DNA from: Bemisia tabaci
Lineage: Eukaryota > Arthropoda > Insecta > Hemiptera > Aleyrodidae
NCBI RefSeq assembly: GCF_918797505.1
Contig: NC_092799.1
Coordinates: forward strand, 31,074,597 to 31,138,596
DNA length: 64,000 nt
Direction of reading: 5' to 3'
Below, piece after piece: positions 1 to 13,371 of the stretch. The translations under genes were made by a program, and so were the position numbers. The notes beneath the pieces were generated by a model. That model saw only the letters and a program-made list of their open reading frames with translations. It did no database searches and was not told the origin of the DNA. Numbering within the stretch: the first letter of the stretch is position 1; every line of letters starts with the position of its first letter.

Positions 1-872
1 GATGTGCCTGGAAAGATAGGGGGCAATGGCGATTGGGCGTCGCAGAGCGCGAGGCTTCGCTGTCAAAGCGGTTTTATGTATGTGTGTAATGAGGTGGCTC
101 AAATCAGGCGTATTTATGCGGAAATGTACACGTATCTTTGTACGTTCAAATGTACTCATACGAAAGAAACCGTAAAGCACGGTGATCTTACGTACTTCGT
201 CGCATTAGATTTGATTACGGGAGCAATGAATTTAAATGAAATGCATTCAATTTGATACCAAATAACTATTAATCTACTAAATTGCCTATTCACAAATAAC
301 ATGCAATAAGTAGAGATATTTTCTAGCATCATCTTTCTTGATTACAGTAGATCTAACATAGCATCATTCAAATAGAACCCATCGGGTTGCCGTTTTTCGC
401 AAGATGGGTTCGATCCGGTATAGACAGCCGCTACCTGTGCTCAAAAGCACGTGCAGCCACTCGGGAGGTAAATTAATGCCGAGGAAGGGCTGAAAAACTC
501 AGGATCCAATTGCAGCAGTTTCAGCTGGTGTTGCTGTTGGTGTGCAACAAGAGATAAGAAATAATAAGACGCAAATCCCAGTTTTTTTCCATCTAGAAGG
601 AAATGGATTCCAACTGAGGAAAATGGAGTAGTATGGAATTATACTGTTGGCGAAAGTCAGTCTCTTTGCCTTGGTTTTCTTTTTCATTTGCCTCTCCTTC
701 GCTTAACGCCAACTTTTTAATCGTTTGAATTGGAGTTCACCTTTAAACGTGTAAAAATGTTCAAATACCTGAGCAGCTCGCAGTATTTGAGGCAGAATAG
801 AATCAAGTGGGACTTTGTTGTTTCCACACAATTGGAGGCTAAGCTTCCTTGCCTTCCAGGAAGCTTATCATC

Positions 873-1016
873 AAATGGACTTCATTTTGCAATTCGGAAC
901 TATAACTTCGGACCCATTTGTAAAAGCACTTATCTGTATAGAGAAACTAATGGTACATACGATGGTTTTTAGCAGAGGCACAATTTATAGTTCCTAATTG
1001 CAAAACGTAGTCCAAA
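873..1016. mobile_element. family L foldback element, copy 1
   Basis: AAATGGACTTCATTTTGCAATTCGGAACTATAA and inverse TTATAGTTCCTAATTGCAAAACGTAGTCC at the other end; about 145 bp. Confidence 0.75.
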
Positions 1017-1319
1017 TAATGCTCTGCCCGGTGCCCACTTGGCACTAAGGTTGATTCCATAGGTCGGAATAATTAACCAAGCTAGAAACCCCCTCCTATG
1101 ACCTACGTACTTTCGACAAAAATGAGCACCTTGAATTCACAATCATCCGCCAATGCCAGCAGAAGAAGTCATATCTCCACCGAACACAGTATCAATGTAT
1201 CGATGACTCAAGTTAAGAAATTTATAGCACATTTTACAGATGGAGACAGACAACTGACCATAATCCTCTTCGGTTCGGCTTAATTTCTTATCCCGAAAAA
1301 TTTCAAAATATTTATCGAA

Positions 1320-1551
1320 TACTGGAAAAAAAAACACATTGGATCTAGAGTCCAGACTCTTGAAAACATTGACAAGAAAAAGGACTCTTGATTCAAGCAG
1401 ATGTAAGCTCAAATCAATAGGAAATCCGCTGAAATTTAAAGGCTTGGTTCTTGATTTAAGCTTAAATCTGATTGAATCAAGAGGATTTTTTCTTGTTAAT
1501 GTTTTTAAGAGTCTGGACTCTAAATCCAATGTGTGTTTTTTTTTTCCAGTG
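1320..1551. mobile_element. family A foldback MITE, copy A1
   Basis: Near-perfect palindrome. Arms begin (C/T)ACTGGAAAAA..CACATTGGATC and end ..CCAATGTG..TTCCAGTG. Flanked on both sides by AA. All family A copies share the inner motif GAACCAAGCCTCTTAATTT between arms of about 100 bp. Confidence 0.9.
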
Positions 1552-1814
1552 AAAAATTTATATTGGCCGTTTATACTGACTTCTGCCGCACTAAACGTAT
1601 TGCCATAGCGTTAAGTTCAGTATATCCTTTTGTAATAGAAAAAAATTAATAATCAACGAATATTTAACAAATCAGCCACTCTTCTCAAAAAAGAAAAAGT
1701 GTTAAAAATTTCCAAGAGATATCCGGTTAGGTTCCCTCCTTGAAATTGGAAAAACAGTCGGAGATTTTGAGACGCTGCAATGAAAATACTCATTGTATGA
1801 CTTTAGCCACCAAT

Positions 1815-2069
1815 ACTGCCGTGCTAAGGAAGGAACGCCGTATGAGCCTTCATGCGTTGCCAAATTTCCATTTATAAAAAGCACATTTCCTGGGAAACTT
1901 ATGATTATTTTTCTTCTAATTTTTCAGATAATTTTGTTTGCAATTCCACCCTGAGTTCCTGAAAATTTCAAGGAAAAATGTTTATAACTTTCCTCAAATA
2001 TAGACATTTTATTGAAGGAAATTTGGCAACTCGCGAATGTTCATACGGCGTTCTTCCTTAGCACGGCAG
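1815..2069. mobile_element. family G inverted-repeat element, copy G1
   Basis: Ends CTGCCGTGCTAAGGAAG.ACGCCGTATGA and its inverse TCATACGGCGTTCTTCCTTAGCACGGCAG, then GTTGCCAAATTTCC inside. AATA on both sides. Confidence 0.8.
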
Positions 2070-2621
2070 AATACACCCCAATTTCAGTGAGTTTTTGTGA
2101 GTTTGAAAGCTTGAAAGGACAGTTTCGATCCATCTGGAATCCGAGGACAGAAGATAATTCAAGTTTGAGAATGACGAATCTCCAGCCGAATCCGCGTGAA
2201 AATGTTCCGGGCAGAATTTTTAACAATTTCGAAGAGGAAACGTCATCGCCCTAAAAGCAAAGTTTTCCGGGTGTAGTCTCAGACTTTATCAGCGGGACAG
2301 ATTTTTGCCTTCGTTGTGCTCCACTTAGCGCTTTGTCAGGCCCGACGCCTCCGAAGGTTTCGCCACAAAGGTCTTCTATATCTCTGTCAACCTACCGAAT
2401 GCCGAATGCGTATGAGAAAAATTCCCACCAAGCCTATTAATCAAAAGACGAATCGCAGCTCAGCCGTTGCCAACGCTAAGTTACAACCGAATGCTCGGAA
2501 CGCTCGCAAGCGCATCATGAATTCCTAGTCGCGCACGGCAAGTGTTTTTTCTAGCTCCGCGCTGCTTCTTTTCTGCACTCTCTCGCCCACGCTTGTCAAA
2601 TAGAACGAGTTTCGCGTTCTA

Positions 2622-2854
2622 CACTGGGAAAAAAAAACACATTGGATCTAGAGTGCAGACTCTTAAAAACATCGACAAGAAAAAATACTCTTGATTCAAT
2701 CAGATTTAAGCTTAAATCAAGAACCAAGCTTCTTAATTTTAGCGGATTTCCTTTTGATTTAAGCTAAAATCTGATTGAATCAAGAGTCCTTTTTCTTGTC
2801 AATGTTTTCAAGAGTCTGGACTCTAGATCCAATGTGTTTATTTTTTTTCCAGTG
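2622..2854. mobile_element. family A foldback MITE, copy A2
   Basis: Full-length copy, CACTGGG...CCAGTG, flanked by TA on both sides. Confidence 0.92.
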
Positions 2855-4191
2855 TATTTTTTAAGAGATAGGTATATGTGACCGTCCTCGGGCAATTGCA
2901 TGTCAGTTTTAAAAGGAAACAACAAATTTAAAAAAAAAAAAACTCAAAATTTAGGAGGTAAGTATAAGAAAGCGCTCAGACCAAAAATCGCATTTTGAGA
3001 AGACGGCTTCAAAATTTTGGATTTATATTTCATTCACGTAAATTACAAAAATCAACAACAAAAAATCTCTCATTCGAGGATAAAGTGTCTTGAACATGAA
3101 CGTTTTTATGCCAAAAGAAACTATACTCCACGAAATCTCTATTCTTACACTGATAATATAAAATACTAAAATGATAGCATATATTAAATATGATTTGATA
3201 CATATATAATATTAAATATGAAAATATTTGTGTTCTCGTGTCACTTTTGGTTAATATACGAAGTGATAAACACAGACCAACGCAAATTTTGTGTTGAATT
3301 TTGCACTGTTAGTGGTGAATGTAGCGTAGGAAACATTGGGGAAACTGGGAAACCCCTGAGTCAAGCGAGGGCTTGGACGGGTTATTTTGTGTTTTACTTC
3401 CCGTGTCAACTAAACTTTTGTGTCGAGTTCTCTCTTTGTTATGAGTGCTTTTTACTATAAATCGGTCGATAGAAGAGGAATACGAAAGCCACGCCGTGCT
3501 GAGGACTCTCTTATATAGACACACACTTGCAGACCGTCTCTTTTCATTTCTTAGAATCGGACAGCAGATTTTGTTTTGAAATCGACAGAATTTAAGAACA
3601 TTTTGTAACGAAAATCGCCCAAAAATGCCAAACCGAAGTATGGACATTTTTTTTATCAGTCAGAAAAATTCTACTCTTTAAACGTGTTTCATTATAAGCT
3701 GTATAAAATTCGAATGAGATTTTTTCAGGATTAAAAATTGCTGGATCATCAGAAAACACTTCGCCACATCTAAGCGCAAGAAGGAACCGAACATGTTCGC
3801 CGAATATTTTTGAAGACACCACTGCTTTGCTCTTTCGAACTGGAAAATTTGCAGGTGTCTGAAATTCGATGAATTTCTTGTTTCAATTGAAATTGCTGAG
3901 CGAACCGAACACGATGATAATTTCGGTTCATAAATTGAACGATTATCGGAGGGAATATGACCAAATTACCTATCTGCTACAATACATACGTTTAAATAAG
4001 AAATGCCGCGTGATGACGCCGCAAGGCGGCAAATTTTTTCACTTTCAAATCCGTGATTTTGCAATTCCCTATACCAGAAAAAAATACTGAAAAAAACCGA
4101 GAACACAGCTCATTCAGAACTTATAAACAGTTTTCGTGCAAGGTCTCCGTTTCCTCTTAAAAAATACACTGAATAATCTTGCGTTGGATTA
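2855..4191. other. no gene seen
   Basis: AT-rich sequence between repeats A2 and C. A few short ORFs, none recognisable. Confidence 0.5.
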
Positions 4192-4429
4192 CACTGAGAA
4201 AAAACTATGGTTTATTAACCTATTAGAGGTAAATATGGAACACCTATAATAGTCGTAAATAAACTAATGATTCTCGGTCTGTGAACCATACTAAGGTCTC
4301 TGTACCTAATTAAGGTACCCCGTACCATAACTAAGGTATATGTGCTATTATTATATGTAGAGGTACTACTATTAGTGGTGTTCCATATTTACCTCTAATA
4401 GGTTTATAAGCCATAGTTTTTTCTCAGTG
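4192..4429. mobile_element. family C foldback element CACTGAG...CTCAGTG
   Basis: Arms CACTGAGAAAAAACTATGG and inverse, then CCTATTAGAGGTAAATATGG and inverse; centre with repeated TAAGGTA/CTAAGGT motifs. Architecture like family A (CACTGRG + A run) but different sequence; flanks TA / AT do not match. Confidence 0.8.
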
Positions 4430-6175
4430 ATAGTTATGAAGTATTTTTTTTAAATTTTCCTGAAACTTAGTCGCAATCTGATCTGTTATTTCAGGATAAA
4501 CATCGTTAACTTTGTTTTATTCGACAAAAAGTTTGACAACTTTGAATGTGCACATACCTCCCATGCGTATTCATGCGTTACTCCTTTTGGGGGTTGCCCG
4601 GCGCTCTGCTTGCAGAAAAGACAGCTTTTCTTAGGTATTTCAAAATCTGGTTTTCTATACCAATTTGACAAAATTCGCTCTCATTAAATTATTTGGATTG
4701 CATTTTGCAAAAACGAACCAGATGCAGTGCAATGATGCTAAGATTGTGCAACTCCATCCTTTGAAATAAAATTACTGATATCACGGAAAAATATGAAATG
4801 TGCATGGTGTTTTTTGTCTTAAATTTAAAGTTTTTAACGAGTTAATGGAAGCTGTCAATTGATAATCAGGTTTTTCTTCTAAGTCAAAAGAAGTTGCACA
4901 ATCTTAGCAACATTGCAATGCTCCCGGTTCTTTTTTGCAAACTGTACTACTTTTGTCTGATTTTTTTAAGTTTTTCCTCCCGCAGATGGTCAGAAAAGAG
5001 TTTTTTTTCCTTCGAATTTGAAGATTGGATCGGCGATCTAGCAACCACGCTGGCAACAGACAATTCATTTCAAACACCTCGTCTCATCCTTTTCTCATTT
5101 CCCTGTGTCGCTCCCGCGTTCTTTTCTCCACTTCTTAAACGCGCTACATTGCTGGAATTTATGAACATCCGTGTTACTCCTCAGTTCCCTTTGTAAAATG
5201 TCTCTAACCCTTAGCTTATATCTTGCCACAACATTTAAAGTTGAGAGAAACTTATAGAAACATCCTCACATCCGAACAGACTTTGGAACCCGCGTGTATT
5301 CTCTACGTTAAAAATAGCTCCCTGTGAGGACGGTAAAAGCAGAATTAAAATCTTTGGTTCCTAATGGAATAGACAGTTCGAGATCATAAAATACCACCTT
5401 GGCTCCTGTTCGATTTTTGTGAAAATTGATAACTGCACTGGGAAAAAAACACATTGGATCTAGAGTCTAGACTTTTAAAAACATGGACAAGAAAAAATAC
5501 TCGTGATTCAATTGAATTTTTTCTTAAATAAAGAACCAAGCCTCTTGAATTCGGCGGATTTCCTTTTGTTTCAAGCAAAAAATCCTATTGAATCAAGAGT
5601 ATTTTTTCTTGTCATTAAGAGTCTGGACTCTAGATCCAATATGTTTTTTTTCCAGTGTGGTGTTACGTTTTTCCTTGATACGGAAATGTATTTTCTCCGG
5701 GAGAGAAAATCAGACTTTCAACTCGAACTGTAATTTTAGGCTCTTCGTAATATTCGTATATGAATTTGATTCATCATTTTGTGTGACGTATCCAGCGCGA
5801 ACAGCACTTAAAGTCAACACATCAAGACTCTATTCTCCTTAATTCGCGTCGCGGTCGGACCAATATAAAACGCCTTCAATTGCGAATGATACTGTGCAAC
5901 ACTCCGAAGTTGAAATATTTGTATTCTTAGGTTGGAACCTAACTCGTGTGAATTGCTCTACCAAATAAGGCATAATAAATACTGTATATCAAGTTACCTC
6001 GCATACGTTAAGCTCATTTTTATCTGACAAAAATGTAAGCCTCACTAGATTAACAAAGAAATAATTATTATCATTATTAACGTAGCCAACGAAAGATGCT
6101 GACTTGAAGGAAAACTTGTCGAGCGCATTGGATGGGTATCGGGGGTATTTTAAGACGAGAAACTTGAATTTTTAG
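4430..6175. other. no gene seen
   Basis: Apart from A3, unstructured AT-rich DNA. The 100-residue plus ORF at 4894-5196 has no recognisable features. Confidence 0.5.
5436..5657. mobile_element. family A foldback MITE, copy A3
   Basis: Full-length with a small deletion in the right arm. Flanked by TG on both sides. Confidence 0.9.
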
Positions 6176-6506
6176 TCAAATTTGCAAAACTCCGTACTCC
6201 AGGATAGCAGAAGTGGCCCAAAATGCTATCTCGGCTCCTATTTTATCATTTGTATATCTCTGGCTGGTGGATGATACTTTTGCTGTCGCTATACTTGACA
6301 TCCTCAAGGATGAACACGGAGTTTTCAAACATTTTTTTCGGAGCTCTATTGGCTTGCTGTGCAATCTTGCGTTCAGATTTTTCATCCTCTTTAGTGACCT
6401 CGTCACTCAATCTCTCACCTATTCTACTATAGTATCCATTTAGTTCATCAGGTGAAACATCATTTTGGCAATCCTCAAGTTTTTCCTGTCCACTCAATTC
6501 ATTCAT
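6176..6506 (-). pseudogene. possible LINE-type ORF2 linker fragment
   Basis: Two overlapping minus frames. One contains NDVSPDELNGYYSRIGERLS, which resembles the conserved 'n.yFs.IG..L' segment between endonuclease and reverse transcriptase in Jockey/CR1-like LINEs. An indel is suggested around 6250-6300, where the frame quality switches. No reverse transcriptase motif and no poly-A tail could be tied to it. Confidence 0.35.
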
Positions 6507-6753
6507 GAAACACCGATTTTTCCTTGGGTTATTTTTAACTTTCCATATTTCTTTTTGATAATATTTTGTTTTTACTATTTCTTATCAGCGTGACGATAGC
6601 AAATGTTTGTATCTAACTCCTCGTTGCTCTTGTCACTTGACCAAAGTCTGAAAATTTTGTCCCGTTTTTGGATGTTACGAAGAATACATACAGTGATTCA
6701 AGGCTTCAGTAGTTCGTCTCTACCAGCTGGTTTCTTCTTTATACTTGATTTGA

Positions 6754-7009
6754 CAGGGTGTCTAGTCTGTCTAGCATCAGGATTTCCCCGATTCTATCAG
6801 GGTTTGAGGTCAATCAGAGTTTAATCCCGATTTCATCAGGTTTTGAAGAAAAATTGGTCGTGAAATCAGGATTTGAGAAAAGTCGGCCGTCCGACCAGAT
6901 TTTTTATCGAGTTATTTTTGTGAAGTTGAAGTTTATCCGCCAAAAATCAGGATTTGGAACCAGGATTTAGCAGTCAAAAATCAGGATTTCATCAGGACTT
7001 CCCCAAATG

Positions 7010-7059
<50 letters not shown>

Positions 7060-7069
7060 AGACACCCTG
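6754..7069. mobile_element. family F element F1, CAGGGTGTCTA ends, 5-bp duplication
   Basis: CAGGGTGTCTAGT...ACTAGACACCCTG, flanked by TTTGA on both sides. The interior has repeats of ATCAGGATTT type and an uninterrupted A run of about 47 next to the right end. Confidence 0.85.
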
Positions 7070-7074
7070 TTTGA

Positions 7075-9700
7075 AGCTAATATTCTCATTAATACACTTA
7101 AAGAAGAGCCTCCCTAAAAAATGGCCCTTTCGGGAACCGGGGATTTCATTCGTATGTGGCTTAAATGAAACCTTATGATGAGACAAGCCTCCAGTAAAAA
7201 TTTTAGCTTGAGTATATGTCTTGTTTCCGAGATACAGCGTTGCAAAGTTGGCATATTTGAGCTTTAAAATTCTCATATTTTTATGGATTTTCTTCCAAAA
7301 ACCAACTTCAAAAATGACTTTACAATACTTACACGAGGTGCACACGATAAATTATAATATAAAAAGTCTCCAGTAAGAATTTTGACTCATGCGTAAGCCT
7401 TGTTTTGGCAGTACAACGTTGCTAAGTTTACATTTTTCAGCTTTAAAAAGCTCATTTTTTAAAGTTTCTCATTCACAAACCGCTATTACTGAAGATCGAA
7501 CTGTATTTTGGGGCATAGAATCAACAATTAGTGATACTCGTAGATGCATAGTATAATTTATAAAAGGATACGATAATACAGTGTTGCAAAGTTTTCAACT
7601 TGTATCTGGGAAAATGTCTATTTTGTGTTATTTTATTGAAGACAAGATTGAACAATCGTTGATAAGTGATATTGTGAAACAAAGAAATGTGGAGGACTTT
7701 TGTCAATCCTAGGTGAAAATTGGAATTAAAATGGCACTGTTGCCAATTTTATTTAAGTTTCTCTTAACATTCCATTATAAAATAAGTTTAAAATAAGGAT
7801 ACTTCCAATAATTGTCTGATTTTAAAACGTAATCCAAGTGAATTTATGGCATACAATGAATGGCTCAGCATCAGTGTTGCTTTCAAAATCTAAAAAATTC
7901 TACCTTGCCTTGGTTGTCAATTTTACTTTTTTTTAGGCAGAATGCAAAAACGAACATAAACTATGGAAACGCTCCAGTTTTTTGAGTACAAATAAATCTT
8001 GATACAGACAATACATTCATTGTTCCTTAAAGAATAGAATATCTTCGACTTAAGAATTACAAATGATGAGAAAATTAAATAAAAAAAATAAATTAAATAA
8101 ATAAATCTATAGAAAAAGAAATTAAAAGAATAAAATACTTAAAATTATTAAAATATTGTTGCATGGATTTGTCAAAAATTATTATTTCGGCATAGCTACT
8201 AACTATTTTTTCATTAATAAGTTGTTAAAGTTCCATTTTTGTTGAGGGTTGTCCCCATAGTATTAAGACCTCTGTGTCACAGTGACAGCATTCCGAAGAG
8301 AATAGGACCAGGCTATTGTCATGTTTCATACTTGTATTTCAAAATGGATTTAAGCATTCACATTATGATCTCGGCACTGGATGTAAATTCTTGGTAGCAT
8401 TCGCTGACCCCTCCATTCTGATAAAAAATACATCCATCTCCCAGTGAAATATATCTGGAAAAAAGTTGCATTTTCTCAATACGCAACGGTGCAGTGTCTT
8501 GGCAGTGCCAATCATAACAAGCTCGTATATGTATAGAGCATGTTGAAAACATATCTTTGATCCAGATGCCTCAAAATAATTGAGATACTTGGTAAAAGTA
8601 AAAAATCGGCAACATGTTGAGGTACTTGCTATATATTTGAAGGCAAGACTATACTCACGTATCAATCGAAAAAAATATTTTCACGGATATTCATAAATAA
8701 ATATAAAAAAAATCACAAAAGACTAAACAAATTACCAAAAAAAAATTAAACAAAATAAAAAAAAGTAAAAAAATTAAATTAGAAGCATCTTTATTTTAAA
8801 ATCATTTTATTATTTTTTGTTTGAAAAGAATTATGAATAAACTTGGCAGCAGTATTTTTTCCAAAACCAATCGTTACCTGGGACTGACATCAGCCCTTGA
8901 TATTTTGCCTTGATACGAGTTAAGATACCCATTGAAGTCGTGTTCAACAAGAAAAAATCATAATCCATACAGAGTTCAAAGTTTTAAGCATGGCAACGCT
9001 GTATCACCACCGGTCAAAGAATTCTTCTTCAAATACAAACATTCATCTACAGATGACATAAATGGTTGATTTCCTGCCTCAAATCGTGATTAAATTCTAC
9101 GAAAGTAGCTTCTTAAACACAGAACTCAAAAATATAGACATTTTTAAAGCTCAAATATATAAACTTTGCAACCCTGTATCATTAAAACTATACTTGCATT
9201 TTGAGTTAAATTTTAACAAAAGCCTTAATCTATCATAAAATTGCATCTAAACCCCAAAAGCATATCTTTTAGCGGTCACTAAGTTCGTTTTTAAGTTAAG
9301 AAACTTGATAAAATGAACATTTTTTATAGGTTTTTATGTCAACTTTGCAACGTTGTTTTAACAGAATTAGTAGTATTAATGTTTCAATTGAAATATGCAT
9401 TCGATAATAATACTAACATTTGATAAAATGTCACAAAATATCATAAAACATCCAATTGAATCGTTCTGAGAAAATAAGATACCTGAGAATATGAGAATTT
9501 TAAAGCTCAAATATGCCAACTTTGCAACGCTGTATCTCGGAAACTAGACGTATACTCAAGCTAAAATTTTTACTGGAGGCTTACCTCATCATAAGGTTTC
9601 ATTTAAGCCACAAACGAACGAAATCCCCGGGTTCCCGAAAAGGGGCCAAAAAAGGCCCTTTTTTAGGGAGGCTCTTTTCTATAGCTACGTTTATATCAGT
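7075..9700. repeat. 2.6-kb inverted structure made of ~176-bp degenerate units
   Basis: The outermost about 200 bp at each side (7090-7290 and 9485-9685) are inverted copies (AGAGCCTCCCTAAAAAATGG / inverse). Inwards, the core TTTGCAACGYTGTATC recurs in plus orientation near 8993, 9167, 9345 and 9522, and inverted near 7231, 7411, 7575 and 7729. Orientation changes somewhere around 8.0-8.9 kb. No ORF of note. Confidence 0.75.
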
Positions 9701-10091
9701 AAGTTTATATGCTCATATTATATCAGTTTATAATAGCATTTTTTATGGTCGGTTAAAATACATATGATAGATAAAATGAGATGTACAAATGTACAACCTT
9801 ACACTTAAACATTTAAGGTATTAAATAGCCCGCGTTTCGGAGGCCTCATTGCTTCTTCATCAGGGCATAGATAATATCAGTTTATATAAGATATATCGGT
9901 TTACATGCAGATTTGAACTTCTCGTCAAAGCTTCACGCATGTAGCCATAAAAAAGTGTTATTGAACACAAGCTGATACCTACAATGAAATTTTGACACGA
10001 GAAATCGGACGAATCGATCGGAGAGGAGACCACCGATGGAAGGTTGAATCTCGCATCGCGACACTAGAAAGAGTCATGACGTCACTCAGCG

Positions 10092-10332
10092 ATGCGGAAA
10101 ACGCCGCATGAGCATTTGAATGTTGCCAAACTTCCTCTCAGGAAACATCAATTTTTGAAGATAGTCATGAATATACTCCCTTGGAATTTTCAGACTCTTT
10201 AGACAAAATACCGAGCAAAATCCTCCGAAAAATCGGAGAAGAAATGTTCACGAATTTCCTTGAACATTTGTTGTGTTTCGAAGGGAATTTGGCAACGCCT
10301 GATGGCTTATACGGCTTTCTTCCTTTAGACGG
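10092..10332. mobile_element. family G copy, diverged
   Basis: GCCGCATGAGCATTTGAATGTTGCC ... GGCAACGCCTGATGGCTTATACGGC. Ends decayed. A hAT-like MITE lies against its right end. Confidence 0.7.
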
Positions 10333-10340
10333 AGGTGGCG

Positions 10341-10511
10341 CAGTGGCGGTGGCGTGATTGCGATATACCGATTGTTATGTCATTTAAACCTATGGTAAAG
10401 AAATCGAGACGTTTAAGGTGGTGTTCACTGCGAACACCCTGTTTATCGATCCTTTTCCATAGGTTCAAGTGGCATAACAATCGATATATCGCAATTCACG
10501 CCACGCCACTG
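10341..10511. mobile_element. family B hAT-like MITE, copy B1
   Basis: Ends CAGTGGCGGTGGCGTG...CACGCCACTG, palindromic interior with GTGTTCRCTGCGAACACC at the centre. Flanking octamers are only partly alike (AGGTGGCG / GATGGGCG). It abuts the right end of a family G element. Confidence 0.8.
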
Positions 10512-10594
10512 GATGGGCGTGGGCGCTATCCCGGCAACCGGCAACACAGCCGCGTTTTCCCTGTCATTGTTGATTTTCAAAGCGAAGTGAATAG

Positions 10595-10985
10595 ATGGAA
10601 AATTGAATCTTGCCCTTCCCCTTCCCGCGGCGCATCGGCCACCCCTCACCCCCCCCCGTGACCTTCCAACAAAAACGTTTCCAAAACATAAACCACTCGG
10701 GAGCGGCGCTGCACGGTTCGCCCTCGTCCTCTGCGTTCATTGTTCACTTATATCTCACTTTATCTTGTGCACAATGGAGCGCCCGTACAAGTACGCTCAG
10801 CCGAGGGCAAAATAGCGAGGAGATTCGCGGTTTCGGACGGGGCTGGCGGCGGCGGTGGCGACGAAACGCACGCTGAAGGGCCTCCGAGGCGCCTCGGGAA
10901 CCCAACCAGGTGCTCGCGTCCACCCACGGAACTCGCTGTTCCCGGCCGAGGGGGAAAATTAATCGCGGCGGGATCCAGGATTTAA
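10595..10985. other. GC-rich block without recognisable coding
   Basis: A GC-rich island, C-rich at 10645-10660 and with GGC repeats at about 10840-10860, directly after a hAT-like MITE. Short ORFs have arginine/proline-rich composition expected of GC-rich DNA. Possibly a promoter or 5' exon; nothing decisive. Confidence 0.3.
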
Positions 10986-11118
10986 CCCTGGGAATCGATG
11001 TAAATGTCCAAGACCGATATGGCTGAGTAGGGCATTTTGCAGGCGCCTACGCGGATATCCATTTGGAACGATTTCGTCCGATACGCAGAGAGAAAAACTT
11101 GGCTGCCCATTCAAGACG

Positions 11119-11355
11119 CACTGGAAAAAAAAACACATTGGATCTAGAGGCCAGACTCTTTAAAAACAATCGACAAGAAAAAATTCTACTTGTATTCAAT
11201 CAGATTTAAGCTTAAATCAAGAACCAAGCCTGGTGAATTATTTCCTTTTGATTTAAGCTTAAAGTCTGATTGGAAATCAAGAGTACCTTTTTCTTGTCAA
11301 TGTTTTCAAGCGTCTGTACTCACGAATCCCAATGTGTTTCTTTATTTACCAGTTG
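11119..11355. mobile_element. family A foldback MITE, copy A4
   Basis: More diverged copy with several single-base insertions. Flanked by CG on both sides if the inserted T in the right end (CCAGTTG) is allowed. Confidence 0.85.
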
Positions 11356-12223
11356 CGGCGTATGCAATTTCATGATTCAGGACCATGATTTTCAGCTATT
11401 TTAGAACACATGACAATCCGGTTGCGTTGAGGGTCGTGCTCTTTTGCGTTTACGTGGTGACATCGAGGTAAACTCTACGAAGATGACATTTCAGAGAGAT
11501 GCTCTAAGTTTAAATTTGGATTCAGCGCATAAAAATCATGCATAGTTTAAAATTCCCGTGTTTAGTGTTACTCTGTGTTACTTTTTTGTGTTAGATCAGC
11601 CCAAATCACTTGGTTGCTTAACACAATTTTGTGTTGAGTTAACCCAAAGCGTACCCGGAATAAACAGCCCTAGCGCTAAGCCGTGCCATTTCAGGTAAAA
11701 TAGCGCCAACAACAGGCAGCAGGGCTCAGCACTCCACTGGCTTTAGTTGGCGTAATTTTACCTAAAGTGTTAGGGCCCAGAGCTAAGTTGTTGTAGGTTA
11801 CTCCGAGACATCGGGGCATGAAGAAAGTGTCGTGTGGAACCTACGCACCTTGTTTTCTTCCCAGAACTCAAAATTTGTGGCTTGCGAGTAGCTAGCGCAT
11901 TGGATCATCACAAGCAATCCAGATTCAATCTGGTGGCCGCCGCTTAATTTTCATGGACGTCGCAGAATTTCATCGCGAAGATTCGGTCCTTTCAACCCAA
12001 GGATTTTGTCAATTTGACTCAGGGAATCTAACACACAAAGATCAACCACACAATTTTTTTTTTGAAGAATACTAGCTTTTGTGTCATGCACCCAGGATAA
12101 TATTTTTGGGAGGAAGCGTTTTTTTGTGATCTGATGGACATGGTTGGTGGTATCTTTTTTGCAAGTCTTGACGTATGTGGACATTGCAGCCGGTAGAGGG
12201 TGATGTTTGCGCTTTTTCACCGG

Positions 12224-12457
12224 CACACAGTGGATCGAGTCAATTAGAGAGGCTGGACATGAAATATTTTATTTAAACTGCAAATGTTGATGTTTATTTC
12301 GTCACATTTTAACTGTCAAAAGGTACTCTAGGAAGAAATTTTTACGAGGTATAACCAATGGATCACTTTTAGAACCTCTAAATTTTCGTATCAAGGGGTT
12401 ATAAGCTTTGAAGTTTCCAAATTTTGCCTGACCTCTCCTATTACTTGATCCACTGTA
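12224..12457. repeat. family H inverted-repeat element
   Basis: CACAGTGGATCGAGTCAATTAGAGAGG...ACCTCTCCTATTACTTGATCCACTG ends; shares its interior with 62.34-62.59 kb (TTTATTTCGTCACATTTTAA). Confidence 0.7.
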
Positions 12458-13307
12458 CGGCATCGCATGTGTTTATTATATGAATCCGTGCTCGTGCGTG
12501 GAGCTATAAGAGAACAGCCGCGCTAGCGTCGACGGTGTACCAATACGCAACAATCTAGGATTAAAGCTCTCCGGAACAGATACTGAAGATTTCAAGTGGG
12601 AGGAAAATAAAACAAAAAGCTATTATCTCAAACGCACACGTCACGATCCATCATTATTCTTTGATGTTCATCCCTTCGTCCGAGATAAAATGACGTCAAA
12701 GCCCAATCGATCGCCTTGAATTTTAAAATATGTTGCATCTCAGTCAAAACGTCAAGTTACACTAAGTCTCAATTCCACGAGCGTGTTCGTGCTTTTCTTT
12801 TGTTTACTTTTTCAAGCTCTTTTTCGTTCCTCAGCATACATTCTTGAACCGGAATTAGGTTATTTTCAAACTCTTAGGCGTCGTCTACAGCACGCGGGAC
12901 TATTTAAACTCTTCTCTATCTCCTCATAGGAGATTTTCGAGTCCATATATACTCAGGCCAAAACTCTGCATGTATGTTACGACGTCCATCGTGCCATTTT
13001 CCAGCGCATGAATTCGTTTTTTCCCCCAACTCAGAAAAAGTGGTTTCCCGAATCGTGGATTATTACGTCCATTTTATGAAAATAAATTGATGAAAAATGA
13101 ACGAAAATTATGAGGTTCTTATCTAATCACAATGAATTTATCCTGAACTCACAGGCAACACAACAAATATCGATGGTGAAACTACCGGACCACGAACCTC
13201 GGTTTGCGACGTTGCAGACTACCTGTCAAACTTTATTTTTTAAATGGAAAACTATAAGTGGAGCACGCTGTTGTTTTGAGCAGCCCTCAAAGTAAAATAT
13301 TTTCTGA

Positions 13308-13371
13308 GAGGCAATTTGGCAACATACGAATGCTCATGCGGCATTTTTTCCTTATTAGCACGGCGGTATTC
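13308..13371. mobile_element. family G right-end fragment
   Basis: AATTTGGCAACATACGAATG...CTTATTAGCACGGCGG only. Confidence 0.55.

Noticed and set aside
360..424. Possible tRNA or tRNA-derived SINE head (GGGTTCGATCC resembles a B box)
   Set aside because: No A box at the right distance and no cloverleaf could be folded by eye.
3309..3647. Minus ORF of 112 codons
   Set aside because: No recognisable domain, no splice or promoter context, average composition; likely chance.
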